In this document: in pieces, positions 31,838 to 39,967 of the stretch
How positions within the stretch are numbered: the first letter of the stretch is position 1
Layout: every line of letters starts with the position of its first letter
Source of the DNA: Ruminococcus sp.
GTDB taxonomy: Bacteria > Bacillota > Clostridia > Oscillospirales > Acutalibacteraceae
DNA length: 64,000 nt
Assembly (NCBI GenBank): GCA_003521625.1
Contig: DPHV01000024.1
Span: 470,271 to 534,270, forward strand
Direction: 5' to 3'
Notes under the pieces: model-generated
Seen by the model: only the letters and a program-made list of their open reading frames with translations
Told to the model about the DNA's origin: nothing
Database searches by the model: none
Program-made: the position numbers and the translations under genes

Positions 31838-34135
31838 TTTTACATTCTCCTTTTCAATAGTTTTTACTGTTTCTGTTTTTATATTATTTTTGCGGATTTT
31901 TGCAAAATTCAGCCGCAGAGCATTTGTGACAACGCAGAAGCTTGAAAGGCTCATTGCCGCTGCGGCAAACATCGGATTTAATCTCCAGCCGAGCAAGGGT
32001 ATAAACAAGCCTGCGGCAACCGGTATTCCAATTGCATTGTAAATGAATGCCCAGAACAGGTTTTCGTGAATATTTCGGAGTGTTGCACGTCCGAGCCGAA
32101 TTGCGGCAGGAACGTCTGAAAGCCTGCTTTTCATTAATACTACGTCAGCCGCATCAATTGCAACGTCAGTTCCTGCACCGATTGCTATACCGACGTCGGC
32201 ACTTGTAAGCGCAGGTGCATCGTTTATACCGTCACCGACCATTGCAACTCTGCCCTTTTGCCTGAGTTTTGAAACAACCTTTTCCTTACCGTCAGGCAGA
32301 ACGCCTGCAATTACTTCGTCAACTTCTGCAAGCTTTCCGACTGCATTTGCTGTTTTTTCGTTGTCGCCTGTGAGCATAACAACGTGCAAGCCCATATTGT
32401 GTAGCTCTTTTACAGCTTCGGTACTGTCCTCTTTTATTTCATCGGCAACAGCTATAACACCGAGAAGTTTATTTCCTTTAACGAAATATAAAGGAGTTTT
32501 TCCCTCGTCTGCAAGTTTTTCAGCTGTTGCAATCGCCTTTTCGGGAATCTGCGTAAATTCTGAAATATACCTTAAATTTCCGCCGTAAACTGCTTCGCCT
32601 TTTAATATTCCCGACAAGCCGCTGCCTGATATTATTCTAAATTCATCTACATCATCAGGTGCAAGTCCGTCCTCGCTCGCCTTGGCAACAACTGCCTTTG
32701 CAAGAGGATGTTCGCTTTTACACTCAAGTGCAAGTGCTGTTTTCATCAGCTCGGTTTTATCGGAATTAAATGAGATAATATCGGTAACCTTCGGCTCACC
32801 TTTTGTGATTGTTCCGGTTTTGTCGAGAGCGACAATATTAATTTTGCCTGACTGTTCGAGCGACTCGGCGGTTTTGAACAAGATTCCGTTCTTTGCTCCT
32901 ACTCCGCTTCCCACCATAATTGCAACGGGAGTTGCAAGACCAAGCGCACACGGACAGCTTATTACAAGCACAGAAATTGCCCTTGCAAGCGCAAAACCTA
33001 CACCCTCTCCAAGTAGCAACCACACAGCGGCGGTGATTATCGCAACCGCAATTACAACAGGCACGAACACGCCCGAAACCTTGTCAGCCGCCTTTGCAAT
33101 CGGTGCTTTTGTAGATGATGCATCACTTACCATTTTTATAATCTGCGAAAGCGTTGTGTCCTCGCCAACTCGTGATGCTTCGCATTTTATAAATCCCGAC
33201 TGATTGATTGTCGCCGCTGAAACAGCGTCACCCTTGCTCTTGTCAACGGGGATACTTTCGCCTGTAAGCGCCGATTCATTCACTGCGCTGTTGCCCTCGA
33301 TAATTATTCCGTCAACGGGAATACTCTCTCCGGGGCGGACTACGAAAATATCGCCCTTCTTTACTTTATCAATTGAAACTTGCGTTTCTTTTCCGTCAAC
33401 AAGGATAACGGCTGTTTCCGGTGCAAGCCTGATAAGGCTTTTGAGTGCGTCGGTAGTTTTACCCTTTGAACGTGCTTCAAGCATTTTGCCTACTGTAATC
33501 AGCGTTAAAATCATAGCCGCAGATTCAAAATACAGTTCGTGCATATACGTCATAACGCCGCTCATATCGCCTGCAAGCTGAGCATTTGTCATTGCAAAAA
33601 GCGCATAAGTGCTGTAGACAAACGCCGCCGATGAGCCGAGCGCTACGAGCGTATCCATATTTGGCGCACGATTAAAAAGTGCTTTAAATCCGCTTATGAA
33701 AAATTTTTGATTTATCACCATAACAGCCGCCGTCAGTAAAAGCTGAATAAGTCCCATGGCGATATGGTTGTTCTCCAGAAATTGCGGTATGGGGAAATTC
33801 CACATCATATGTCCCATTGAAAAATACATCAGAACAACAAGGAAAACAAGTGACGCTATCAGTCTTTTTAAAAGTGCAGGAGTTTCGTTATCTTTGAGAT
33901 TATCAGCATTTTCAGAAATCTCCGATTTTCTTTCAAAGCCTTTGAGCGTTGCTCCATAGCCTGCATTTTCTACAGCGGAAATAACCTCTTCGGGACTTAT
34001 ATCTCCCTCAACGCCCATAGAATTTGTAAGCAAGCTGACCGAACAGGAGGTTACACCGTCAAGCTTTGAAACAGCCTTTTCAACCCTTGCACTGCAAGCG
34101 GCACAGCTCATTCCAGTAACATTATATTGCTTCAT
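31634..34135 (-). CDS. copA: Copper-exporting P1B-type ATPase CopA with C-terminal CopZ-like domain
   Basis: 833 residues. The N-terminal heavy-metal domain has GMSCAAC (Cys11, Cys14). The P-type core has the CPC metal site (ISCPCALGLATP), phosphorylation motif DKTGTITKG and hinge GDGINDAPALT. After the last membrane pair a Lys/Glu linker joins a second complete metal-binding domain (MMCPHCEATV) at the C-terminus. The arrangement is unusual, because most CopA carry such domains only at the N-terminus. It lies 9 bp downstream of csoR and is likely induced by copper through CsoR. Confidence 0.92.
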   Translation of the reverse strand: MKQYNVTGMSCAACSARVEKAVSKLDGVTSCSVSLLTNSMGVEGDISPEEVISAVENAGYGATLKGFERKSEISENADNLKDNETPALLKRLIASLVFLVVLMYFSMGHMMWNFPIPQFLENNHIAMGLIQLLLTAAVMVINQKFFISGFKALFNRAPNMDTLVALGSSAAFVYSTYALFAMTNAQLAGDMSGVMTYMHELYFESAAMILTLITVGKMLEARSKGKTTDALKSLIRLAPETAVILVDGKETQVSIDKVKKGDIFVVRPGESIPVDGIIIEGNSAVNESALTGESIPVDKSKGDAVSAATINQSGFIKCEASRVGEDTTLSQIIKMVSDASSTKAPIAKAADKVSGVFVPVVIAVAIITAAVWLLLGEGVGFALARAISVLVISCPCALGLATPVAIMVGSGVGAKNGILFKTAESLEQSGKINIVALDKTGTITKGEPKVTDIISFNSDKTELMKTALALECKSEHPLAKAVVAKASEDGLAPDDVDEFRIISGSGLSGILKGEAVYGGNLRYISEFTQIPEKAIATAEKLADEGKTPLYFVKGNKLLGVIAVADEIKEDSTEAVKELHNMGLHVVMLTGDNEKTANAVGKLAEVDEVIAGVLPDGKEKVVSKLRQKGRVAMVGDGINDAPALTSADVGIAIGAGTDVAIDAADVVLMKSRLSDVPAAIRLGRATLRNIHENLFWAFIYNAIGIPVAAGLFIPLLGWRLNPMFAAAAMSLSSFCVVTNALRLNFAKIRKNNIKTETVKTIEKENVKMQKTIKIEGMMCPHCEATVKKTLEELDGVTQAEASHKNGTAVVTLEKDVPFETLKKAVEDKGYTVVE

Positions 34136-34144
34136 CTAATCATC

Positions 34145-34456
34145 TCACTTCATCAGTTTTTGCAAGGTATTGACAAGCTCGTCAACAGTTTCGTCCTTTC
34201 CCTCTCTTATATCATTTGCAACGCAGGTTCGGATATGATTTGCAAGCAATTCTTTGTTGAACGAATTAAGCGCCGCATTGACCGCCGCAACCTGAATTAG
34301 AATATCGGTGCAGTAGGCGTCCTTTTCGACCATACCCTTAATTCCTCTGATTTGCCCCTCAATCCTGCTGAGCCTGTTAATCAGCTTTTTGTATTCATCA
34401 GAATCACGTTTTTTAGTTTTGTGAGAACAGCAACAGTTTTTTTCCATATTCATCAT
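34145..34456 (-). CDS. csoR: CsoR-family copper-sensing repressor
   Basis: 103 residues, all-helical, with a Cys/His-rich N-terminus (NCCCSHK). The Cu(I) ligand set of CsoR is present as Cys49 (AYCTDIL), His74 and Cys78 (NHIRTC). The RLSRIEGQIRGIKGMV helix is diagnostic of the family. It should release DNA on binding Cu(I) and derepress itself and copA. Two operator palindromes overlap its own promoter. Confidence 0.93.
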   Translation of the reverse strand: MMNMEKNCCCSHKTKKRDSDEYKKLINRLSRIEGQIRGIKGMVEKDAYCTDILIQVAAVNAALNSFNKELLANHIRTCVANDIREGKDETVDELVNTLQKLMK

Positions 34457-34471
34457 CTCCTGTCGTTAAAT

Positions 34472-34522
34472 ATACCCCACAAGGGTATTTTTAATTATAT
34501 ACCCCCTAAGGGTATCTGTCAA
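34472..34522 (-). promoter_or_regulatory. csoR-copA promoter with two CsoR operators
   Basis: Minus strand -35 TTGACA (34522-34517), 17-bp spacer, -10 TATAAT (34499-34494). Operator 1 ATACCCCCTAAGGGTAT (34499-34515) fills the spacer; operator 2 ATACCCCACAAGGGTAT (34472-34488) covers the start point. Both have the ATACCC-N5-GGGTAT form known for Firmicute CsoR. Confidence 0.88.
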
Positions 34523-34529
34523 GAGCAAA

Positions 34530-34562
34530 AAAAAAGACTGCACAAAATGTCTTGTGCAGTCA
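34530..34562 (-). terminator. Terminator after the 60-residue membrane protein gene
   Basis: Minus strand GACTGCACAA, loop, TTGTGCAGTC followed by a run of nine T. It sits directly upstream of the csoR promoter and insulates it. Confidence 0.9.
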
Positions 34563-34569
34563 GAAGTTT

Positions 34570-34752
34570 TTATTTCATTAAGCCGTCTTTGTCGTAGTAT
34601 TCCTTGTCGGAAAGCTCTTCCTTTTCGTCAAGGTTATATTCACTGCTCTTAAACAGACCGCTTCCCGTTCGGTAATTGTGATTTGCTCCCCTGCGAAACG
34701 CATAAGCAATAATTACAACCAACACCAACAGCCAAAAAACAAGCCAGCCCAT
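34570..34752 (-). CDS. Small single-pass membrane protein, unknown function
   Basis: 60 residues: one N-terminal helix (WLVFWLLVLVVIIAYAF), then a basic stop-transfer (RRG) and a charged tail ending in EEYYD-like acidic repeats. The RBS AAGGAG is 7 nt before the ATG, and its own terminator follows, so it is a real monocistronic gene. No family was recognised. Confidence 0.65.
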   Translation of the reverse strand: MGWLVFWLLVLVVIIAYAFRRGANHNYRTGSGLFKSSEYNLDEKEELSDKEYYDKDGLMK

Positions 34753-34884
34753 AATGTTACTCCTTTTTAAAAAAGAAAAAATTTTATGGTTTAAATGATT
34801 GAGGACAGTATACTCCGAAATTTTACGCCTGTCAATATTTTTAAGGAAAATTTTTAGCTTTATAAAAGCATCAAAAAAAGTAAT

Positions 34885-34925
34885 AAGGCTGACGAGAACG
34901 AAATTTACCCGTCAGCCTTTTTCTG
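34885..34925. terminator. Bidirectional terminator
   Basis: AAGGCTGACG (34885-34894) and CGTCAGCCTT (34910-34919) form a perfect 10-bp stem, with T-rich flanks on both strands. It ends the minus-strand 60-residue gene that starts at 35118. Confidence 0.8.
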
Positions 34926-34935
34926 CCTTTTATTC

Positions 34936-35118
34936 TTATTTAAACATATACTGTGCAGTGTCCATAATCGACTCCATTGTTCTCATTGCCTTATTGGCTT
35001 TCTTTTTCAGCTTGGGGTTGTTGTCAACTGCGTTCTTGCCGATTATGCCTACCGCCATTCCTGCCGCAAGTCCGATTGCCGCTCCCTTTACCACATTCAT
35101 CATTGAGTTTGAACTCAC
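34936..35118 (-). CDS. Small glycine-zipper/YtxH-like protein
   Basis: 60 residues. A Gly/Ala-rich helix (VVKGAAIGLAAGMAVGIIG) with GxxxG spacing is followed by a Lys-rich amphipathic helix (KLKKKANKAMRTMESIM). The likely start is the GTG at 35118, 8 nt after GGAGG; an ATG at 35103 is also possible. YtxH-like envelope proteins look like this, but the function is unknown. Monocistronic, with a terminator. Confidence 0.6.
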   Translation of the reverse strand: MSSNSMMNVVKGAAIGLAAGMAVGIIGKNAVDNNPKLKKKANKAMRTMESIMDTAQYMFK

Positions 35119-35222
35119 AAAACACACCTCCGTTTTTTATATGCAAGTTTATGCTTGCAATATTATTGTTTACGTTTTAAAATATAATAAAACCGATTTT
35201 TAAAAAACTGGAGTGATAACTT

Positions 35223-35741
35223 TTGGCAAAACTCAATCTTGTACTTGTAGAGCCTGAAATTCCGCAGAATACGGGCAACATTGCACGCACCTGTGCCGCA
35301 ACAGGCGCAACGCTTCACCTTGTAAGACCTATGGGATTTACCGTTGACGACAGAAAGCTGAAACGTGCAGGACTTGACTACTGGCATCTTCTGGACATTA
35401 CATATTATGACAGCATTGACGATTTTTTTGAAAAAACAAAGGGCGGAAATTACTTTTTCTTTTCAACAAAAGGCACTCACCGCCACAGCGACGTTGAATA
35501 TCCCGACAACTGCTATCTGCTTTTCGGCAAGGAAACAAAGGGACTGCCCGAGGAACTTTTAATGAAACACCCTGACAGCACACTGCGTATTCCGATGATT
35601 GATGAGGCAAGAAGTCTTAATCTTTCAAATTCAGTTGCGATTGCAGCATATGAGGTTCTGCGTCAATGGGATTATCCCGAGCTTTTAAACAAAGGTGAGC
35701 TTCACAATCATAAATGGTCGGAAATTAACAATTGTACTTAA
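35223..35741 (+). CDS. trmL: tRNA (cytidine/uridine-34 2'-O)-methyltransferase TrmL
   Basis: 172-residue minimal SpoU/SPOUT methylase that modifies the wobble base of tRNA-Leu. Motifs: PEIPQNTGNIARTCAATG, LLFGKETKGLPEE and the knot RSLNLSNSVAIAAYEVLRQ. The TTG start has GGAGTGA upstream. Length is typical for TrmL, which lacks the extra RNA-binding domain of TrmH. Confidence 0.92.
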   Translation: MAKLNLVLVEPEIPQNTGNIARTCAATGATLHLVRPMGFTVDDRKLKRAGLDYWHLLDITYYDSIDDFFEKTKGGNYFFFSTKGTHRHSDVEYPDNCYLLFGKETKGLPEELLMKHPDSTLRIPMIDEARSLNLSNSVAIAAYEVLRQWDYPELLNKGELHNHKWSEINNCT

Positions 35742-35782
35742 CAATTATTAAATTAAAATATTTTAATAAAGGAGCTACATTT

Positions 35783-35977
35783 ATGAAAAAATACGAATAT
35801 GTTACGCTGAGCACCAAAACAGGATTTTTCAGCACAAAATCTAAAAAGCACCGTGAAATTATTGACCAATATGCTGCAAGAGGCTATCGCTATGTCGGCT
35901 GGTTCCCGAGCAGCACAAGCAATATGCTGAGCGGAGTTATGAAAGAAGTCGATTTGATTTTCGAGCTTGATATTTAA
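35783..35977 (+). CDS. DUF4177-like small protein
   Basis: 64 residues starting MKKYEYVTLSTKTGFF, with AAAGGAG 8 nt before the ATG. The pattern of an aromatic beta hairpin, an amphipathic helix (HREIIDQYAARGYRYVGW) and a final acidic strand (VDLIFEL) matches the DUF4177 group. No function is established. It sits 41 bp after trmL on the same strand and is probably co-transcribed. Confidence 0.65.
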   Translation: MKKYEYVTLSTKTGFFSTKSKKHREIIDQYAARGYRYVGWFPSSTSNMLSGVMKEVDLIFELDI

Positions 35978-36083
35978 AATCGGCTTTCAATAATCTTTCA
36001 AGAACAAAACATGCAGTAATTTCCAATCAAAACTTTTTTTATCTTTTCTATTGATAAAATGCGTATTTTGATATATAATATTC

Positions 36084-36113
36084 TTGACTGTGAAAATACT
36101 AAATTTTTACAAT
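36084..36113 (+). promoter_or_regulatory. Promoter for pgk
   Basis: -35 TTGACT (36084-36089), 18-bp spacer, -10 TACAAT (36108-36113). The leader to the pgk ATG is about 25 nt. Confidence 0.65.
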
Positions 36114-36143
36114 ATTCTTCTAAAACGAAAGGAATGTATTTCA

Positions 36144-37352
36144 ATGAAACTCAACAAAGTTACCGTTGATGACCTCAATGTAAAAGGCAAAAAGGTTCTT
36201 GTACGCTGTGACTTCAACGTACCTCTCAAGGACGGCGTTATCACAAACGACAACAGAATCACAGCCGCTCTTCCCACAATTAAAAAGCTTATCGCTGACG
36301 GCGGTAAGGTTATTCTTTGCTCACACCTTGGCAAACCCAAGAACGGTCCCGAAGAGAAATTCTCTCTCGCTCCCGTTGCAGTAAGACTTTCCGAACTTCT
36401 CGGCAAGGAAGTTGTTTTTGCAAACGATGACGAGGTTGTAGGCGAAAACGCAAAGAAGGCTGTTGCCGAAATGAACGACGGTGACGTTGTACTTCTTCAG
36501 AACACTCGTTTCAGAAAAGAAGAAACAAAGAATCTTGAGCCGTTCTCAAGCGAGCTTGCTTCTCTTGCTGACGTATTTGTAATGGACGCTTTCGGCTCTG
36601 CTCACCGTGCTCACTGCTCAACAGCAGGCGTTACTGACCACATCAAAGACACAGCCGTTGGCTACCTTATGCAGAAAGAAATCGACTACCTCGGCAATGC
36701 CGTTGAAAACCCTGTTCGTCCCTTCGTTGCTATCCTCGGCGGTGCAAAGGTTGCTGACAAGCTCAACGTAATTTCTAACCTCCTCGAGAAGTGCGACACA
36801 CTCATCATCGGCGGCGGTATGGCATACACATTCTTAAAGGCTCAGGGCAAGGAAGTCGGTCTTTCACTCGTTGATGATTCAAAGATTGACTACTGCAAAG
36901 AAATGATGGAAAAGGCTGAAAAGCTCGGCAAAAAGCTCCTTCTTCCCATCGACACAACAATTGCCGCAGGCTTCCCCGATCCTATCGACGGACCTATCGA
37001 CGTTCAGGTTGTTGACGCTGACAATATTCCTGCCGATATGGAAGGTCTTGACATCGGTACAAAGACACAGGAACTCTTTGCAGAGGCTGTTAAGAGTGCA
37101 AAGACTGTTGTATGGAACGGTCCAATGGGCGTATTTGAGAATCCCACTCTTGCAAAGGGTACAATTGCTGTAGCAAAGGCTCTTGCAGAAACAGACGCTA
37201 CAACAATTATCGGCGGCGGCGACAGCGCAGCAGCTGTTATTCAGCTTGGCTTTGCTGACAAGATGAGCCACATCTCAACAGGCGGCGGCGCATCTCTTGA
37301 ATACCTCGAGGGCAAAACTCTCCCCGGTATTGCAGTAATCGCTGACAAATAA
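36144..37352 (+). CDS. pgk: Phosphoglycerate kinase
   Basis: 402 residues. Makes ATP from 1,3-bisphosphoglycerate. It starts MKLNKVTVDDLNVKGKKVLV after AAAGGAATG, and the conserved RCDFNVPLKDG is near residue 21. The substrate-site SHLGKPK, the hinge region and the nucleotide loop GGGDSAAAV are all present. Codons are strongly biased, consistent with high expression. First of pgk-tpiA-gpmI. Confidence 0.97.
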   Translation: MKLNKVTVDDLNVKGKKVLVRCDFNVPLKDGVITNDNRITAALPTIKKLIADGGKVILCSHLGKPKNGPEEKFSLAPVAVRLSELLGKEVVFANDDEVVGENAKKAVAEMNDGDVVLLQNTRFRKEETKNLEPFSSELASLADVFVMDAFGSAHRAHCSTAGVTDHIKDTAVGYLMQKEIDYLGNAVENPVRPFVAILGGAKVADKLNVISNLLEKCDTLIIGGGMAYTFLKAQGKEVGLSLVDDSKIDYCKEMMEKAEKLGKKLLLPIDTTIAAGFPDPIDGPIDVQVVDADNIPADMEGLDIGTKTQELFAEAVKSAKTVVWNGPMGVFENPTLAKGTIAVAKALAETDATTIIGGGDSAAAVIQLGFADKMSHISTGGGASLEYLEGKTLPGIAVIADK

Positions 37353-37370
37353 TTAAACCGATTTAAATTA

Positions 37371-37450
37371 TGGGCGGGAAATCTCGCCCATATAATCTAT
37401 ATTATGAATTTTTGTGAGCGACGAGGACGTCGCTCGCTACAGTAAAAATC
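37371..37450. repeat. Hairpin and dispersed repeat between pgk and tpiA
   Basis: GGGCGGGAAATCTCGCCC (37371-37388) is a hairpin soon after the pgk stop with little T tract. The following GAGCGACGAGGACGTCGCTC plus GCTACAG (37416-37442) is the second copy of the repeat at 16035-16070. The hairpin may tune the pgk:tpiA transcript ratio. Confidence 0.6.
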
Positions 37451-37484
37451 AAAGTATAATATAATAATGAAAGGTTGAATAGAA

Positions 37485-38252
37485 ATGGATAAGACAAAGA
37501 GAAAGGCAATTATTGCCGGCAACTGGAAAATGAACAAAACTCCTAATGAAGCTAAAGAGCTTCTCACAGCAATTATTCCCGCTGTTAAGGACGCTGACTG
37601 CGAAGTTATCGCTTGCGTTCCCTACGTTGATTTAAGCGTTGCTCTTGAGGTTACAAAGGGCACAAACGTAAAAATCGGTGCAGAAAACTGTCACTGGGCA
37701 GAAAGCGGCGCTTTCACAGGCGAAATCTCAACAGGTATGCTCAAGGAAATGGGCGTTGAATATGTAGTTCTCGGTCACAGTGAAAGAAGACAGTACTTCG
37801 GCGAAACAGACGAAACCGTAAACAAGAGAACAAAGGCTGCTCTTGCAGCAGGTTTAAAGCCTATCGTTTGCGTTGGCGAGCTTCTCTGGGAGCGTGAGTG
37901 CGACATCACAGAGGAAGTTATCGCAAGACAGATTAAGCTTGACCTCTTTGACGTTTCCGCTGAGGACGTTAAGAAAACAGTTATCGCTTATGAGCCTGTT
38001 TGGGCTATCGGCACAGGCAAGACTGCTACAGCAGAGCAGGCTGAAGAGGTTTGCGCATTTATCCGTGCTACTCTTGCAAAGCTTTACAGCGAAGAGGTTG
38101 CACAGGCTGTTACAATTCAGTACGGCGGTTCAATGAACGACGGCAACGCTGACGAGCTCCTTTCAAAGACTAACGTTGACGGTGGTCTTATCGGCGGCGC
38201 ATCACTCGTTGCAGAGAAGTTTGCCGCAATCGTTAAAGCTGCAAGCAAGTAA
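37485..38252 (+). CDS. tpiA: Triosephosphate isomerase
   Basis: 255 residues. Interconverts dihydroxyacetone phosphate and glyceraldehyde-3-phosphate. Catalytic residues are seen as Lys in AGNWKMN, His in VLGHSERR and Glu in AYEPVWAIGTGKTAT; the phosphate loop QYGGSMN is intact. It follows pgk and precedes gpmI by 29 bp. Confidence 0.97.
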   Translation: MDKTKRKAIIAGNWKMNKTPNEAKELLTAIIPAVKDADCEVIACVPYVDLSVALEVTKGTNVKIGAENCHWAESGAFTGEISTGMLKEMGVEYVVLGHSERRQYFGETDETVNKRTKAALAAGLKPIVCVGELLWERECDITEEVIARQIKLDLFDVSAEDVKKTVIAYEPVWAIGTGKTATAEQAEEVCAFIRATLAKLYSEEVAQAVTIQYGGSMNDGNADELLSKTNVDGGLIGGASLVAEKFAAIVKAASK

Positions 38253-38281
38253 TTTTTAAGCACACGAAAGGATTTTGCTTT

Positions 38282-39793
38282 ATGAAAAAACCTTTGATTC
38301 TTATGATTCTTGACGGTTTCGGAATTGCGCCCGAAAGCGGCAACGCTATCAAAGCCGCAAAGAAACCTAACATTGATAAGCTTTTTGCCGAAAATCCCCT
38401 TACTCAGATTGGCGCTTCAGGTATGGACGTTGGTCTTCCCGACGGTCAGATGGGTAACTCCGAGGTTGGCCACACCAACATCGGCGCAGGCAGAATCGTT
38501 TATCAGGAGCTTACAAGAATCACAAAGACAATAAAAGAGGACAAGCTCAAGGACAACGAGGCTATCGTTTCTGCAATGGACAAGGCGCTTGAAAACGGCA
38601 CCGCACTTCACCTTATGGGACTTCTTTCCGACGGCGGCGTTCACAGCCACAACACTCACCTTTACGGTATTTTAGAGCTTGCAAAGAAAAAAGGACTTCA
38701 AAAAGTCTACATCCACGCTTTTCTCGACGGACGTGATGTTCCTCCGTCAAGTGCGGCTGACTTTGTTCAGGCTTGCGTTGACAAGACAGAGGAAATCGGC
38801 GTAGGCAAGATTGCTACAGTTATGGGCAGATACTACGCTATGGACCGTGACAACCGCTGGGAGCGTGTTGAAAAGGCATATGCCGCTATGGTTTACGGCG
38901 AAGGCGTTGAGGCTGAATGTCCCGTTTGCGCTGTTAAGAATTCCTACAAAGAGGACGTTACAGACGAATTTGTTGTACCCTCTGTTGTTAAGGGCGGCGC
39001 AACAATTCAGCCTAACGACAGCGTAATTTTCTTCAACTTCCGCCCCGACAGAGCAAGAGAGATTACAAGAACTCTTGTTGACCCCGACTTTAACGGCTTC
39101 GAGAGAAGAAACGGCTTCTTCCCCGTCAACTTCGTTTGTATGACGCAGTATGACGCTACTATGCCGAACGTTGACGTTGCATTCAAACCGCAGGTACTCA
39201 CAAATACTCTCGGCGAATACATTTCCGACAAGGGTATGGCACAGCTTCGAATTGCAGAAACAGAGAAGTACGCTCACGTTACATTCTTCTTCAACGGCGG
39301 TGTTGAAAAGCAGTACCCGGGTGAGGACAGAATCCTTGTTAAGTCACCCTCGGTTGCAACCTATGACCTCCAGCCCGAAATGAGCGCATATGAGGTTACG
39401 GACAAGCTTGTTCCTGCAATCAAGAGCGGCAAGTATGATATGATTATCCTCAACTTCGCTAACTGCGATATGGTCGGTCACACAGGCGTGTTTGATGCGG
39501 CTGTAAAGGCTGTTGAGGCAGTTGACGAGTGCGTGGGCAAGGTTGTTGACGCTATCAGGGAAATGGGCGGCGTTGCTCTTATCACAGCAGACCACGGTAA
39601 CGCTGACAAGATGGTTGACGATGACGGTGAGCCGTTCACCGCTCACACCACAAACCCCGTTCCGTTCTGCGTAATCGGCTACGATTGCGAGCTCAAGGAC
39701 GGCGGCAGACTTGCCGACATTGCTCCGACAATGCTCCAGATTTTAGGACTTCCCCAGCCCGAAGAAATGGACGGCACAAGTCTTATTAAATAA
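38282..39793 (+). CDS. gpmI: 2,3-bisphosphoglycerate-independent phosphoglycerate mutase
   Basis: 503 residues, Mn-dependent, alkaline-phosphatase superfamily. The catalytic serine is in MGNSEVGHTNIGAGR; metal motifs DGRDVPP, NCDMVGHTG and ADHGNADKM are present. It converts 3- to 2-phosphoglycerate. Last gene of the glycolytic block; gap and eno are not in the window. Confidence 0.97.
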   Translation: MKKPLILMILDGFGIAPESGNAIKAAKKPNIDKLFAENPLTQIGASGMDVGLPDGQMGNSEVGHTNIGAGRIVYQELTRITKTIKEDKLKDNEAIVSAMDKALENGTALHLMGLLSDGGVHSHNTHLYGILELAKKKGLQKVYIHAFLDGRDVPPSSAADFVQACVDKTEEIGVGKIATVMGRYYAMDRDNRWERVEKAYAAMVYGEGVEAECPVCAVKNSYKEDVTDEFVVPSVVKGGATIQPNDSVIFFNFRPDRAREITRTLVDPDFNGFERRNGFFPVNFVCMTQYDATMPNVDVAFKPQVLTNTLGEYISDKGMAQLRIAETEKYAHVTFFFNGGVEKQYPGEDRILVKSPSVATYDLQPEMSAYEVTDKLVPAIKSGKYDMIILNFANCDMVGHTGVFDAAVKAVEAVDECVGKVVDAIREMGGVALITADHGNADKMVDDDGEPFTAHTTNPVPFCVIGYDCELKDGGRLADIAPTMLQILGLPQPEEMDGTSLIK

Positions 39794-39810
39794 GTAAATT
39801 TTACTTTATC

Positions 39811-39848
39811 TCCCCTCACGAAGTGATGCTTTGTGAGGGGGTTTTAAT
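39811..39848 (+). terminator. Terminator after gpmI
   Basis: CCCCTCACGAAG, loop TGATG, CTTTGTGAGGGG, then GTTTTAATTTTT. 12-bp stem with one G-T pair. Confidence 0.85.
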
Positions 39849-39870
39849 TTTTAGTATAAACTGAAAACGG

Positions 39871-39933
39871 TTGATGATTTTACAAATTTGGTGTAAAATA
39901 AATACAGTTATGCATACACTCGTTGAGTGTATG
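39871..39933 (+). promoter_or_regulatory. ABC exporter promoter and palindromic operator
   Basis: -35 TTGATG (39871-39876), 17-bp spacer, -10 TAAAAT (39894-39899). A perfect palindrome CATACACTC-GTT-GAGTGTATG (39913-39933) lies just past the expected start point, where a repressor would block transcription. No regulator gene is adjacent. Confidence 0.6.
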
Positions 39934-39967
39934 ATGAATTATTCAATCTGAAATTAAAGGGTTTAGT

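Noticed and set aside
38747..39277. 176-residue minus-strand ORF inside gpmI
   Set aside because: Antisense frame of a strongly codon-biased gene; such long shadows are common here (also opposite glyS, nifS and the ABC exporter).
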